From Ignavibacteriaceae bacterium (GTDB taxonomy: Bacteria; Bacteroidota; Ignavibacteria; Ignavibacteriales; Ignavibacteriaceae), in NCBI GenBank assembly GCA_023229425.1, contig JALNZG010000007.1:1-64000 (forward strand): 64,000 bases of DNA, read 5' to 3'. The position numbers and the translations under genes are program-made. The notes beneath the pieces are model-generated. The model ran no database searches, had not been told where the DNA came from, and was given only the letters and a program-made list of their open reading frames with translations. How positions within the stretch are numbered: the first letter of the stretch is position 1; each line of letters opens with the position of its first letter. Below are positions 16,199 through 25,056 of this stretch, in pieces.

Positions 16199-16314
16199 TT
16201 TACTTCCAATAATTTTCTTTTCTACAAAATTACGCAAACCGGGTGAAAAATTTTTGGAATGTTTTGCTTTCTTGTATTATTTTACACTGCTGCCCAAAAG
16301 CAATAGGCATTCGT

Positions 16315-16386
16315 CGGAACGCTCTCGAGCGTTCCCTACAATATAAAAAATATTTTCAAACGTAGGGAACAGTCGAGACCGTTCCG
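16315..16386. repeat. Paired 25-bp inverted repeat between divergent genes
   Basis: Arms at 16315-16339 and 16362-16386 are inverted copies with about three mismatches. The left arm is itself a palindrome, GGAACGCTC-TC-GAGCGTTCC (16316-16335). It lies between hemL and the MFS gene, whose starts diverge. It could be a REP-like element or a binding site. No ORF spans it. Confidence 0.75.
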
Positions 16387-16468
16387 TTTTAAATAACTGA
16401 ACGTTTTATAATTTGAATGGATATGTTAATTTTCAATCTCTTTAATCATAAACAATTTGTTGGTAGAA

Positions 16469-17701
16469 ATGAAAAACTCAACTCCACTTGCTAAATATCT
16501 TTTTAGCATTCCCGTAATTGTAGCGGCGCTTGGTTACTTTGTTGATATTTATGATTTGGTTCTCTTCGGAATTGTCCGCGTGCCGAGTTTAAAAGCTCTC
16601 GGTTTGTTGGATTCTCAGATTCTCGACAAAGGTGTTTTACTTCTGAACATGCAGATGATCGGAATGCTTGTAGGCGGAATTATTTGGGGAATTCTCGGCG
16701 ATAAAAAAGGGAGACTGCAAATTCTTTTTGGTTCTATTTTACTTTATTCGATCGCAAATATTTTAAATGGATTTGTTACTACGATAGATCAATATGCGGT
16801 GTGCAGACTGTTAGCAGGCATCGGACTTGCCGGAGAACTTGGCGCCGGAATTACACTTGTCGCAGAAATACTTCCAAAAGAAATACGCGGCTACGGCACA
16901 ATGATGGTAGCAACGATAGGCGTATCAGGCGCGGTTGCGGCTTATGCAATTGCTGAAGATTTTGCTTGGCGCACTTCCTATTTCATCGGCGGCGGGTTGG
17001 GAATTTGTCTTCTCATTTTGCGTATCAGTGTTTATGAATCGGGAATGTTTGAAGCGATGAAGAAAAAAAATATTTCGCGCGGGAATTTTCTTTCGCTTTT
17101 TGCAAAGAAGGATTTATTTAGAAGATATTTGAAGTGTATTCTCATCGGACTTCCGACGTGGTATGTTGTAGGGGTATTAATTACTTTTTCACCGGAACTT
17201 GGCAAAGCGCTTAATCTTTCCGAACCTATTGCTGCCGGAAAAGCAATTATGTTTTGTTATATCGGGTTAATTTTTGGCGATCTTTCCAGCGGTATCTTCA
17301 GTCAGTTTTTAAAAAGCAGAAAGAAGATCGTTCTTATTTATATTTTACTCTCTGTAGTGGTAATAGCGTTTTATTTTACTTTGCTGCAAGGTGGTTCGGC
17401 ATTTCTTTTTTATTCCGTTGCAACAGCTCTTGGATTTTCAATCGGGTATTGGGCTGTTTTTGTAACCATTGCGGCTGAACAATTCGGCACAAATATGCGG
17501 GCAACCGTTGCTACCACCGTCCCGAATTTTGTACGCGGCGCAACTGTACCGATAACACTGCTTTTTAATTTCGGCAAAGGTTATGTTGGAGTTATTCAAT
17601 CGGCAATTTGGGTTGGAGTGTTCGTCTTTGCAATTTCCCTTTACGCAGTATTTAAATTGAACGAAACGTTTGATAAGTCGTTGGATTTTGTTGAAGAATA
17701 A
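16469..17701 (+). CDS. MFS metabolite transporter
   Basis: A 410-residue, 12-helix major facilitator protein. The loop between helices 2 and 3 has GILGDKKGRLQ, the MFS motif A, and GIGLAGELGAGITLVAEILP resembles the metabolite:H+ symporter branch, which carries sugars and aromatic or organic acids. The substrate cannot be assigned. I use the ATG at 16469; in-frame TTG codons at 16457 and 16460 lie just upstream. It is transcribed away from hemL, and a stem-loop terminator follows immediately. Confidence 0.85.
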   Translation: MKNSTPLAKYLFSIPVIVAALGYFVDIYDLVLFGIVRVPSLKALGLLDSQILDKGVLLLNMQMIGMLVGGIIWGILGDKKGRLQILFGSILLYSIANILNGFVTTIDQYAVCRLLAGIGLAGELGAGITLVAEILPKEIRGYGTMMVATIGVSGAVAAYAIAEDFAWRTSYFIGGGLGICLLILRISVYESGMFEAMKKKNISRGNFLSLFAKKDLFRRYLKCILIGLPTWYVVGVLITFSPELGKALNLSEPIAAGKAIMFCYIGLIFGDLSSGIFSQFLKSRKKIVLIYILLSVVVIAFYFTLLQGGSAFLFYSVATALGFSIGYWAVFVTIAAEQFGTNMRATVATTVPNFVRGATVPITLLFNFGKGYVGVIQSAIWVGVFVFAISLYAVFKLNETFDKSLDFVEE

Positions 17702-17715
17702 TAGACTTAAAAAAC

Positions 17716-17744
17716 AAGGTCGAGGTTTCTTCAATCTCGACCTT
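17716..17744. terminator. Convergent rho-independent terminator
   Basis: AAGGTCGAG (17716-17724) pairs perfectly with CTCGACCTT (17736-17744) around a 11-nt loop, with an A-rich run before it and a T-A-rich run after it. It sits between the convergent MFS gene and the T9SS gene ending at 17758. A near-copy terminates the next T9SS gene at 19414-19439. Confidence 0.8.
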
Positions 17745-17757
17745 ATAAAACAACATT

Positions 17758-19008
17758 CTATTTTAGAACTATCATCTTCTTCGTTTGGATAAAACTCCCC
17801 GCTTTTAATGCGTAAAAATAAATTCCACTTGAAAGATGAGACGCATCGAAATCAATAGAATATGTTCCGGCTTGTTGTTCACCAGTTACAAGCGTAACCA
17901 ATTCTTTACCCAAAACATCATAAACTTTCAGTGTTACCTGACTGTTTTCAACAAGCTGATATTTAATAACTGTACTGGGATTAAACGGGTTTGGATAGTT
18001 TTGGCTCAAAGAAAATTCAGCCGGAATATCTGTATTACTTTTTTCAACAACCGTAGTCCCTTGAATCGGATATCTATAAACACTTGTTGTATTTGAATTA
18101 TAATAGTAAAGATACTCTGGTGTTGCCGCAAGTAAATCTATTGGTGAGCTTGCTAGGGCAGGGGGCAAGTCGTTTCCGACTTCATACCAGCTATTTCCAT
18201 TGTTGTCGGAAGCAAAAATTTTAGCGCTTTGTGTTATAACATCGTAATAATATGTAAATATTTTGTTTCCAACAGAGACGGTACTTCGTGTACCGGCAGT
18301 AACTCCAAGTCCCACAGGAAAGCCGGTAATTATACTTTGCCAAACCGTATCCGAAACAAGTTTATACATTCCAAAACCTGAGCCGTAAATATCGCCGTTA
18401 AATGCATGGACTGCTGCTACATAACTACTTGGATCTGATAATATCCATTTAGCTCCTCCATCATTGGAAATAAATGAACCAATATTGCCCATGCAGAAAA
18501 CCATTTTATTTCCACTAGCAGCAAAATCATTACCTGCAGCAATCGCATTAACATGGTTTACTTTTATTTCACTCCATGCATTACCATTATCGGTAGATTT
18601 AAATACGCGGGCGCCATCGGATAAGGCATAGAGAGTAGTACCGTCTGAGATGAGACGAGATACAATTGTCCCTGTAAAACCAGTACTAGAATTTACACTC
18701 CACGTTACTCCATCATCAGTTGAGTAATAGAAAAAACCAATTCCCGCTGCAAAAACATATGTGCCGTGACCATGTACACACATAATTCTATTCGGGAATT
18801 TGCTGGCAATGTTTATCCAACTTGTACCGTTATCCGTTGAACGGTAAACAAACTGTTCGCCCTGGAAGCCGTATAAAAACACAGTGGAGCCATGAGCTTC
18901 AATTCTGCCGACTCCAACATTGTAACTGGCAATTTTTTCCCATTGCGCATATACACTTGCAGTACCGGTAAATAATAAAACTAAAAGATAAAAAATGATC
19001 TTTTTCAT
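17758..19008 (-). CDS. T9SS-secreted BNR/sortilin-like repeat protein
   Basis: A 416-residue protein with a signal peptide (IIFYLLVLLFTGTASVYAQ), then several BNR (Asp-box) blades: YRSTDNGTSW, YYSTDDGVTW, FKSTDNGNAW, FISNDGGAKW and FASDNNGNSW. These form a sortilin/VPS10-like beta-propeller. The final 85 residues are a T9SS type A sorting domain (NYPNPFNPSTVIKYQL, VYDVLGKELVTLV, LSSGIYFYAL). AGGAG is well placed before the ATG. A surface adhesin or binding role is plausible. It lies downstream of a two-component system and a relic of the regulator gene. Confidence 0.88.
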   Translation of the reverse strand: MKKIIFYLLVLLFTGTASVYAQWEKIASYNVGVGRIEAHGSTVFLYGFQGEQFVYRSTDNGTSWINIASKFPNRIMCVHGHGTYVFAAGIGFFYYSTDDGVTWSVNSSTGFTGTIVSRLISDGTTLYALSDGARVFKSTDNGNAWSEIKVNHVNAIAAGNDFAASGNKMVFCMGNIGSFISNDGGAKWILSDPSSYVAAVHAFNGDIYGSGFGMYKLVSDTVWQSIITGFPVGLGVTAGTRSTVSVGNKIFTYYYDVITQSAKIFASDNNGNSWYEVGNDLPPALASSPIDLLAATPEYLYYYNSNTTSVYRYPIQGTTVVEKSNTDIPAEFSLSQNYPNPFNPSTVIKYQLVENSQVTLKVYDVLGKELVTLVTGEQQAGTYSIDFDASHLSSGIYFYALKAGSFIQTKKMIVLK

Positions 19009-19300
19009 AAGACTTCACTCCTGTTAGGTTGATAAAGGTTTAAAAACTCAGCTGACAACACCCGGTTTCTCCAAATAATATTTTAACCGAAAATTCATTG
19101 GTTATAATGAATCGCTCTTGTGTCTTTGCGGTTAAATTGATTTTATTGGGAAAAGCTAGTGAAGCAATTAAATTTTAAAATAAAGAAACCCGTTATGACC
19201 TCTTTATTTCGGAAGGAAAAATATTTTAAAATGGAGAGAAATGAAATAAGACAAATGCCGTATTTTAAATTAATGATTTCTAAAAATTCGAAATCAAAGA

Positions 19301-19412
19301 CTAAATAATTTTATGCTGAATGGCTTTTTTTACCGCTGTCATTTTGTTGTGAACTTGAAGTTTCCGGTAAATATTTTCGATATGTTTTCTTACGGTGACG
19401 GGAGAAAAAAAT
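19301..19412 (-). pseudogene. Relic of LuxR-type response regulator 3' end
   Basis: Read on the minus strand this segment encodes TVRKHIENIYRKLQVHNK followed by MTAVKKAIQHKII and a stop. These are the last 35 or so residues (the DNA-recognition helix of the LuxR-type HTH) of the intact response regulator at 21713-22366. By eye there are about ten mismatches over roughly 107 aligned bases. Similarity continues a little past the stop codon (ACAAATGCCGTATTTT against GTAAATGCCGTATTTT). There is no start codon, receiver domain or upstream homology, so it is a duplicated and truncated remnant. Confidence 0.85.
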
Positions 19413-19413
19413 A

Positions 19414-19439
19414 AAGATCGAGACATTCATCTCGACCTT
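19414..19439 (-). terminator. Rho-independent terminator after the ELWxxDGT gene
   Basis: AAGATCGAG (19414-19422) and CTCGACCTT (19431-19439) form a 9-bp stem with one mismatch, 14 bp downstream of the stop of the minus-strand T9SS gene. It resembles the terminator at 17716-17744 closely, which suggests the two gene slots were copied from each other. Confidence 0.7.
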
Positions 19440-19452
19440 ATAAAACAAATCT

Positions 19453-20973
19453 CTATTTAGTCAACAACATTTTTTTTGTTTGAATAAAATTTCCTGCTCT
19501 TAGTTCGTAGAAATAAATTCCACTTGAAAGATGTGACGCATCAAAATTAACCGAATAACTTCCCACATTTTTCTCTTCATTCACTAATGTTGCTACTTCT
19601 TTTCCAAGAAGATCAAATATATTCAACGTAACAAATCTGTTTTGTGGAATTTGAAATTCGATACTTGTTGATGGATTGAAAGGATTTGGATAATTTTGTT
19701 GGAGCGTATACACTGAAGGTAATTGGTTTGTGTTTCGTTCATCGACGGATGTTAAACCTGGATTATAATACCATAATTCAATTCCGGTGGCTTGCTCAGT
19801 CTTTGAAAAGAATACCATATTATTAAAAACAAACGGAATGCCGGTATAACCGGTGATAATGTTCGTTGTTCCAGCTTCCGTACCATCTGTTTCCCATATT
19901 CCTGTTGCTCCCGATGTATTGTACATTTTATTATTTAATACAACAAAAGAAGTTCCACTACCGAGGTTGGTTGAAACTTGAATTGTACCATCTGCGGTGC
20001 CATCTGAACGCCAGTAATCGAATCCCATATAATCTGGTGGGGGCAAGATTTTAACTTTACTTGTATAAAAAGAATTGCTATTTGCACCGGTAATTTGACC
20101 TACTGCGCTTTTAACTAAAACGGTACCTATGGTTGTTCCATCACTTTTCCATAGGTTGTTACTCGAAGTAAAAAACAGCTGATTACTAAATATATAGGCT
20201 TTATCAAACTTACAAGCTGCAATTATTACAGTTCCAGAGGCAGTACCATCTGTTTTCCATAATTCGTCATTTGAATAACCTCCACTAAAATAAAGTTCAT
20301 TCTTATAAACGATCAAATTTTTTGGTTTATAAGCACCTGCTTTTACCAGAGTAGTTCCGGCAGCGGTGCCATCACTTGAATAAAGTTCATAAAGACCCGG
20401 TGCATTGCTGCCTTGAAAATACAATTTACCATTGAAAGCAACCATCCCTTCAAACACAGACACCAAACTTTTTGTCCCTGCTTCAGTCCCATCACTCACA
20501 TACAGTATGCTTCCCATGTTAAAAAATAATTTGTTCCCAATAACTGTAAATACTGTTGGATTTCCTACTGCAGTGTATGAAAATGTACCAATCAGAACCG
20601 GAGTAGTCCCATCGGTTATCCATAAATAAGTTATACCTCCAGCAGTTGGCCCGGCTGCATTCACAGTAAAATATAAAATGCCATTCATAGTTGCCCTAAG
20701 GAGAACCATATCTTTTATAGCCCCACTAATAATATTGTCTTTTATCATCACCGTATTTTCTACAGTTCCATCTGATTTCCATAACTGATAAATATAAGTT
20801 GGAGCTCTGGTATATGTAATGAAATACATCGTACTGTTCACACTCATAAATTGTATTGGATCTGCATGGGTTGCTCCTGGGTTTAAGTCTTTAAATAATG
20901 CCTGAGCATTTAAATTATTGCTCAAGCCTATAAAGGCGAGCAACATAATTAATAAATTTATTTTTGTTTTCAT
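19453..20973 (-). CDS. T9SS-secreted ELWxxDGT-repeat protein
   Basis: A 506-residue protein with a signal peptide (LLIMLLAFIGLSNNLNAQ) and at least eight ELWxxDGTxxGT-type repeats, including LWKSDGTVENT, YVSDGTEAGT, LYSSDGTAAGT, LWKTDGTASGT, YWRSDGTADGT and IWETDGTEAGT. These are expected to form a beta-propeller. A T9SS type A sorting domain closes the protein (NYPNPFNPSTSIEFQI, IFDLLGKEVATLV, LSSGIYFYEL). The lipoprotein gene ends 12 bp upstream, so the two probably form an operon. The ligand is unknown. Confidence 0.9.
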   Translation of the reverse strand: MKTKINLLIMLLAFIGLSNNLNAQALFKDLNPGATHADPIQFMSVNSTMYFITYTRAPTYIYQLWKSDGTVENTVMIKDNIISGAIKDMVLLRATMNGILYFTVNAAGPTAGGITYLWITDGTTPVLIGTFSYTAVGNPTVFTVIGNKLFFNMGSILYVSDGTEAGTKSLVSVFEGMVAFNGKLYFQGSNAPGLYELYSSDGTAAGTTLVKAGAYKPKNLIVYKNELYFSGGYSNDELWKTDGTASGTVIIAACKFDKAYIFSNQLFFTSSNNLWKSDGTTIGTVLVKSAVGQITGANSNSFYTSKVKILPPPDYMGFDYWRSDGTADGTIQVSTNLGSGTSFVVLNNKMYNTSGATGIWETDGTEAGTTNIITGYTGIPFVFNNMVFFSKTEQATGIELWYYNPGLTSVDERNTNQLPSVYTLQQNYPNPFNPSTSIEFQIPQNRFVTLNIFDLLGKEVATLVNEEKNVGSYSVNFDASHLSSGIYFYELRAGNFIQTKKMLLTK

Positions 20974-20985
20974 TTTATCTTCTTT

Positions 20986-21447
20986 TTATTTTTTAGGCAA
21001 TTCTGTAAACGTAGCTTCTATTGAAGTAATTGATCCACCCTTAACTGCAAATGTAAAGTTACCAGAAAGTTTATTGTTTGTAAATGCAGTAACATTTAAG
21101 TTTTGATTAGAAGAAATATCATAACTATCTGTACTTTTCAAAAAAGTAAAATCGCCATTGTTTGCAAATAATGCTTTAGCACCTAGAGAAGTATTGTTTG
21201 CTGAAGCCCAATTTATCTCGAAAAAATTTTGCATTCCGCCTTTATAAGCTCTAATACCTGTCCCGGTACTCCATGTCGTCCAATACGCAGAATCTGCTGT
21301 TATTAATGCACCGGCATTTTCTTTCCATGTAAATGTAGATGTTGCCGGAGGTGTGACCGGTGCTGTTACTTCATCCTTTTTGCAAGATTGAAAGGACATG
21401 CACGCTAAAATAAAAAACACAGATGTTATTAAAAATTGTTTTTTCAT
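20986..21447 (-). CDS. Small lipoprotein, unknown function
   Basis: A protein of about 153 residues with a lipoprotein signal peptide (lipobox MSFQSC followed by KKDE). Asp/Lys residues after the Cys are typical of surface-exposed Bacteroidota lipoproteins. The mature part is a compact beta-rich domain. I start at the ATG at 21447, preceded by GGAGA; an ATG at 21462 overlaps that ribosome site. It is the first gene of a unit with the ELWxxDGT protein and may be its surface partner. No family is recognised. Confidence 0.72.
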   Translation of the reverse strand: MKKQFLITSVFFILACMSFQSCKKDEVTAPVTPPATSTFTWKENAGALITADSAYWTTWSTGTGIRAYKGGMQNFFEINWASANNTSLGAKALFANNGDFTFLKSTDSYDISSNQNLNVTAFTNNKLSGNFTFAVKGGSITSIEATFTELPKK

Positions 21448-21712
21448 CGTTTTTGTCTCCATTTTATTTAATTCTTAAATGTTTAATTGAAAATTTGTTG
21501 CCCGATGTTTAATGACTGTTCGGTAAAGTTAAAAAAAGAAATATGATCCTGCCCGTATCTGTTTATTCATATTACTGTCTTTTTTTTCATAATGATTTCA
21601 TTTTTAGAACAACTTTTAGTTCATGGAAATAAAAATATAGCCTGCCAATTGAAAAGGCAATAAGGTAAATGCCGTATTTTTAAAAGGAAGATTTATAAAA
21701 AATTAGATGTGG

Positions 21713-22366
21713 TTAAATAATTTTATGCTGAATCGCTTTTTTAACAGCCGTCATTTTGTTGTGGACTTGAAGTTTCCGGTAGATATTTTCGATGTGTTTT
21801 CTTACGGTGAATGGAGAAATAAACAGAACTTCGGAAATTTCAAGATAATCTAATCCCTGGCTGAGTTTAGCAAGAACTTCAATTTCCCTTTTTGTTAGAT
21901 CGTAATCTTCTTGATTTTCTTCTTGAATTAATTTGTTGGGATTTCTTAACAGAGCTAATGATTTTGCGGCTATGGTGGGAGACATTGGAGCACCGCCTTC
22001 CATAATCTCCTTAATTCCATTGCAAATTGTATCAGGTGTTTCATCTTTTAATAAATAGCCCATTGCCCCGGCTTGAATGGAACGAAATATTTTATCTTCA
22101 TCATCAAAAACAGTTAACATAATTATTTTTATTTGCGGAAATAACCGCGAGACCTGATGTGTCGCTTCAATACCGTCCATTTCCGGCATCTCAATATCCA
22201 TTAAAATTGTATCAACGGAAGAGTCAGCATTCAGCTTTTTTAAAAGGTCAACTCCATTAACCGCCCTATATTTAAATTCAATATCATCCGGAAACAAACC
22301 CAGCTTTTCGCGGATTGAATCAGCTAATAACTTATTATCTTCAGCGGTTGCAACTTTTATTTTCAT
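21713..22366 (-). CDS. NarL/FixJ-type response regulator
   Basis: A 217-residue two-domain regulator. The receiver domain has the acidic pair near residues 9-10, the phosphoacceptor Asp57 in LMDIEMPEMDG, the switch Thr in MLTVFDD and Lys in YLLKDE. A LuxR-type HTH follows (LTKREIEVLAKLSQGLDYLE, then FTVRKHIENIYRKL). The histidine kinase gene lies 48 bp upstream on the same strand, so they form a two-component pair. The lipoprotein and T9SS genes directly downstream are candidate targets, which is inference from position. Its 3' end is duplicated at 19301-19412. Confidence 0.93.
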   Translation of the reverse strand: MKIKVATAEDNKLLADSIREKLGLFPDDIEFKYRAVNGVDLLKKLNADSSVDTILMDIEMPEMDGIEATHQVSRLFPQIKIIMLTVFDDEDKIFRSIQAGAMGYLLKDETPDTICNGIKEIMEGGAPMSPTIAAKSLALLRNPNKLIQEENQEDYDLTKREIEVLAKLSQGLDYLEISEVLFISPFTVRKHIENIYRKLQVHNKMTAVKKAIQHKII

Positions 22367-22414
22367 AGGTGAAAATTATTGTATCTCACAACGTTAAAAA
22401 ATACGGCAGATGAC

Positions 22415-24172
22415 TTATATTACTTTTAAACAACAAGTTATTGTGGTACCGCTCTCATCACTTTTAATCTCAAAACTGCATCCGGCTTCTTTGCAACGGT
22501 ACCCCATATTTTTTAATCCGTTACCAAGATTAGCGTTTTGAAGATCGAAACCATTTCCGTTGTCTTTTATTTCCATTGTAAATCCCGGATCATCATCAAA
22601 AAAATTAATGATTATTTTGTCGGCATGTGAATGTTTGATGCTGTTTTGTACTGCTTCCTGAACAATTCGATAAAGGTCATACATTTGTGCAGAAGTAAGT
22701 GCTACCGGTTTAGAAACTTTGTTGTTCACCTGCATGCTCAGATTATCAATATGGTTTGCAATCTGATGTTTCAATTCCCGAATCTTTAAGATCAACTGAC
22801 TCAAATCGGCATCTTCATTCTTCATCGCCCAAATGGTGTTACGCAATTCATTAAGCGTTTCCCTGCTGAATGTACTTAACCGGCTTAACTTACCTAAGAG
22901 TTTATCCTCTTTTGCGCCGTATGTTAAATTATCCAGCGAGCTGATAATAAAGGTTAATTGAGACCCGATATTGTCGTGGAGTTCGCGGGATATTCTTAAT
23001 TTTTCTTCGGATACTTTTCTTTCTAACTCAGCCTGTTTTAATTTACTTTTCAACTCTAACTCTCTTTGAATTCGTTCGCGTTTTTGTTTTTGATATTGAT
23101 AAATACCAAAACTGACAAATAACAGAGTGACAACAAATCCCAATAAAATTAAGAGTTGATTTGATTTCCTTTGAAGTTCCAAATTATTTTCTGCAATCCA
23201 GCGGTCTTTTTTTTCACTTTCAAATTGAATTTCTAATTCAGCTACTTTGGAATTTGTTTCCAGGTTTAAAACCGAATCTTTTAGCTCCGAAAGTTTTTTT
23301 TGATTGATGAAGGCATTCCGGTAATCTTTCTTCATTTCATATCCGGCAGCTAATTGTTCAAGGCAATAGCGGGCAAGATAGTTTTGTTCACCGGCGCCGG
23401 GGAAATTTATTGCGCGGGAATATTTTGCAATTGCAGAATCAATATCTCCTTTTTGAAAATACGTATCTCCCCAACGAACTAAATTATCAAGTCTGCCATA
23501 ACCGGCTTTTTCCTTTTCCCGGTATTCATCTGATTGACGAAGAAGCTTAAACGCTTCATTGAAATTTCCTTTCATTGTCGCAATGCCCGCTAAATCATTT
23601 AAGCAATAAGGAATGCCTTCCAAATCGGAGAATTCGAATTTCAATTTCAACGCTTTCCGGTAATAAAAAGCGGCGCTATCCAAATTGTTGTTCATTTCGT
23701 GCAGCACACCATAATTATTGTACATCGAGGAAAGATCAAATTTATAATTATGTTTTTCAGCAATGCCAATTCCCTTAAGCATATATTCCATCGCTTTTTT
23801 TAAGTCTCTCCTCTTTATTTGATAGCCGAATTCTCCGTACGCTAAAGCTAACTCTTTGTCAAAGCCTAACTGTTCAAACAAAGTAATAGCTTTAAGAAAT
23901 ATCTCCGTACTTTCATCATATTTCCCGGACAAATAAGAAACAATTCCTAAATTAAAAAGTGCCCCGGCTTCTCCATGTTTGTAATTGATAGCCTGTGCGT
24001 CTTTAACATTCTTTTCAAAAATAATAATTGATTTTCGAAGGTTGGAAACAACGTTACTTCGCGGCTGATTGTTTATCGAATCAATTTTTGCTTTATCATT
24101 GATTCCGAAAATTTGAATCTGAATTGCAAAAAATAAAATGGGGACAATAATCTTCAAACGATTCCTGTTCAT
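22415..24172 (-). CDS. TPR-containing sensor histidine kinase (HisKA_3 type)
   Basis: A 585-residue sensor kinase. It has a signal sequence, about six TPR units in a periplasmic region (roughly 60-300), one transmembrane helix (about 339-360), a coiled coil (about 361-393) and the HisKA_3 dimerisation box with phosphoacceptor His399 in ISRELHDNIGSQL. A GHKL ATPase domain follows, with EAVQNSIKHS as N box and DNGNGFD plus NLGNGLKNM as G boxes. It phosphorylates the NarL-type regulator encoded next. The TPR region probably senses a protein or peptide. The divergent gap upstream should hold its promoter. Confidence 0.92.
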   Translation of the reverse strand: MNRNRLKIIVPILFFAIQIQIFGINDKAKIDSINNQPRSNVVSNLRKSIIIFEKNVKDAQAINYKHGEAGALFNLGIVSYLSGKYDESTEIFLKAITLFEQLGFDKELALAYGEFGYQIKRRDLKKAMEYMLKGIGIAEKHNYKFDLSSMYNNYGVLHEMNNNLDSAAFYYRKALKLKFEFSDLEGIPYCLNDLAGIATMKGNFNEAFKLLRQSDEYREKEKAGYGRLDNLVRWGDTYFQKGDIDSAIAKYSRAINFPGAGEQNYLARYCLEQLAAGYEMKKDYRNAFINQKKLSELKDSVLNLETNSKVAELEIQFESEKKDRWIAENNLELQRKSNQLLILLGFVVTLLFVSFGIYQYQKQKRERIQRELELKSKLKQAELERKVSEEKLRISRELHDNIGSQLTFIISSLDNLTYGAKEDKLLGKLSRLSTFSRETLNELRNTIWAMKNEDADLSQLILKIRELKHQIANHIDNLSMQVNNKVSKPVALTSAQMYDLYRIVQEAVQNSIKHSHADKIIINFFDDDPGFTMEIKDNGNGFDLQNANLGNGLKNMGYRCKEAGCSFEIKSDESGTTITCCLKVI

Positions 24173-24398
24173 GGATTAAATTCTTTTGATATTATGATAA
24201 ACTCTGTACTTTTACTCTATAAAATAATTATACTTTCGTTTTTACCAAACAAATTATTTGCAGTTTCTAAATTAGTCCGATTGAGATTTACCGTAAGGCA
24301 AGTGGACAAATTTGTATTCCGGTTGCAAGTTTGTCCGGTTTTTGCAAACGACCCTAAATTAAATAGCACTATATTAAAAATAGATCATTTTATTCTAA

Positions 24399-24890
24399 AT
24401 GGAAGAATTAAATTTTAAGCCATATAAATCGAAAGAAAAATTTCGATCCAACTATAAACTTCATGATTTAGCCGAAGCTGCCGGGAAAAATCTTCTTGTA
24501 CAATGGGGAATTGATTTTAAGCCTTTCGGCGAAGATAACCGTTTTACCCGCGTTTGGGAACAAGGAACGGATAAGCCGGATGTAATTATTTCTTATCAAG
24601 GGAAAGATGCCTTTCTCGATTGGAAAGGGAAACATTCCGAAAAATGGTTAATGAACAAAAGAGCGGCAGTTTCATATCAAAATTGGGGGAAGAAATTTTC
24701 AATTCCCGTTTTTATCTGCTACGTAATTTTTTCAAGCGATAATGTTATACAAGAAGTCCGCTTTGTAAATTTAGCAATTCACAAATATGAAGAGACCAAA
24801 GAAAAAGCCTGGGACAAAAATGAAGTAGTTGTTCTTGTTGAAAAACCGCCGCTGTTTACAAAAGCTAATCTGCTGAAATACTGGAGGTAA
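24399..24890 (+). CDS. Unknown small protein, possible PD-(D/E)XK-like fold
   Basis: A 163-residue soluble protein with no signal peptide. The central part DKPDVIISYQGKDAFLDWKGK reads like strands beta-2 and beta-3 of a restriction-endonuclease-like fold (PD ... D-x-K), followed by a helix with Lys/Arg. That reading is only suggestive and the family is not recognised. It is divergently transcribed from the histidine kinase gene, with 226 bp between them, and is followed by a palindromic repeat element. There is no toxin or restriction partner nearby. Confidence 0.6.
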   Translation: MEELNFKPYKSKEKFRSNYKLHDLAEAAGKNLLVQWGIDFKPFGEDNRFTRVWEQGTDKPDVIISYQGKDAFLDWKGKHSEKWLMNKRAAVSYQNWGKKFSIPVFICYVIFSSDNVIQEVRFVNLAIHKYEETKEKAWDKNEVVVLVEKPPLFTKANLLKYWR

Positions 24891-24893
24891 AAT

Positions 24894-25045
24894 TCCAAAT
24901 AATAAAAAAACAAATATCAAATAAAATTCAAAAAACAATTCGCCGCGGTGAACCAGACCTAAAGCATAAATATCATAGTTTGAAATTTCGTATTTGTTAA
25001 TTGGCGCTCATTTGATTCGCCGCGGCGAATTGTTATTTGGGATTT
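24894..25045. repeat. Inverted repeat with CGCCGCGGCG core
   Basis: AACAATTCGCCGCGG (24934-24948) is exactly the reverse complement of CCGCGGCGAATTGTT (25020-25034). Outer CCAAAT (24895-24900) and ATTTGG (25035-25040) also pair. The whole 150-bp gap between two convergent genes is filled by this AT-rich hairpin-forming element. It may serve as a terminator or be a dispersed repeat. Confidence 0.7.
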
Positions 25046-25056
25046 GCATTTTGTTT

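Noticed and set aside
24194..24418. 74-residue plus-strand open frame between the histidine kinase and the unknown gene
   Set aside because: It overlaps the start of the better gene at 24399, has no ribosome site and covers the likely promoters.
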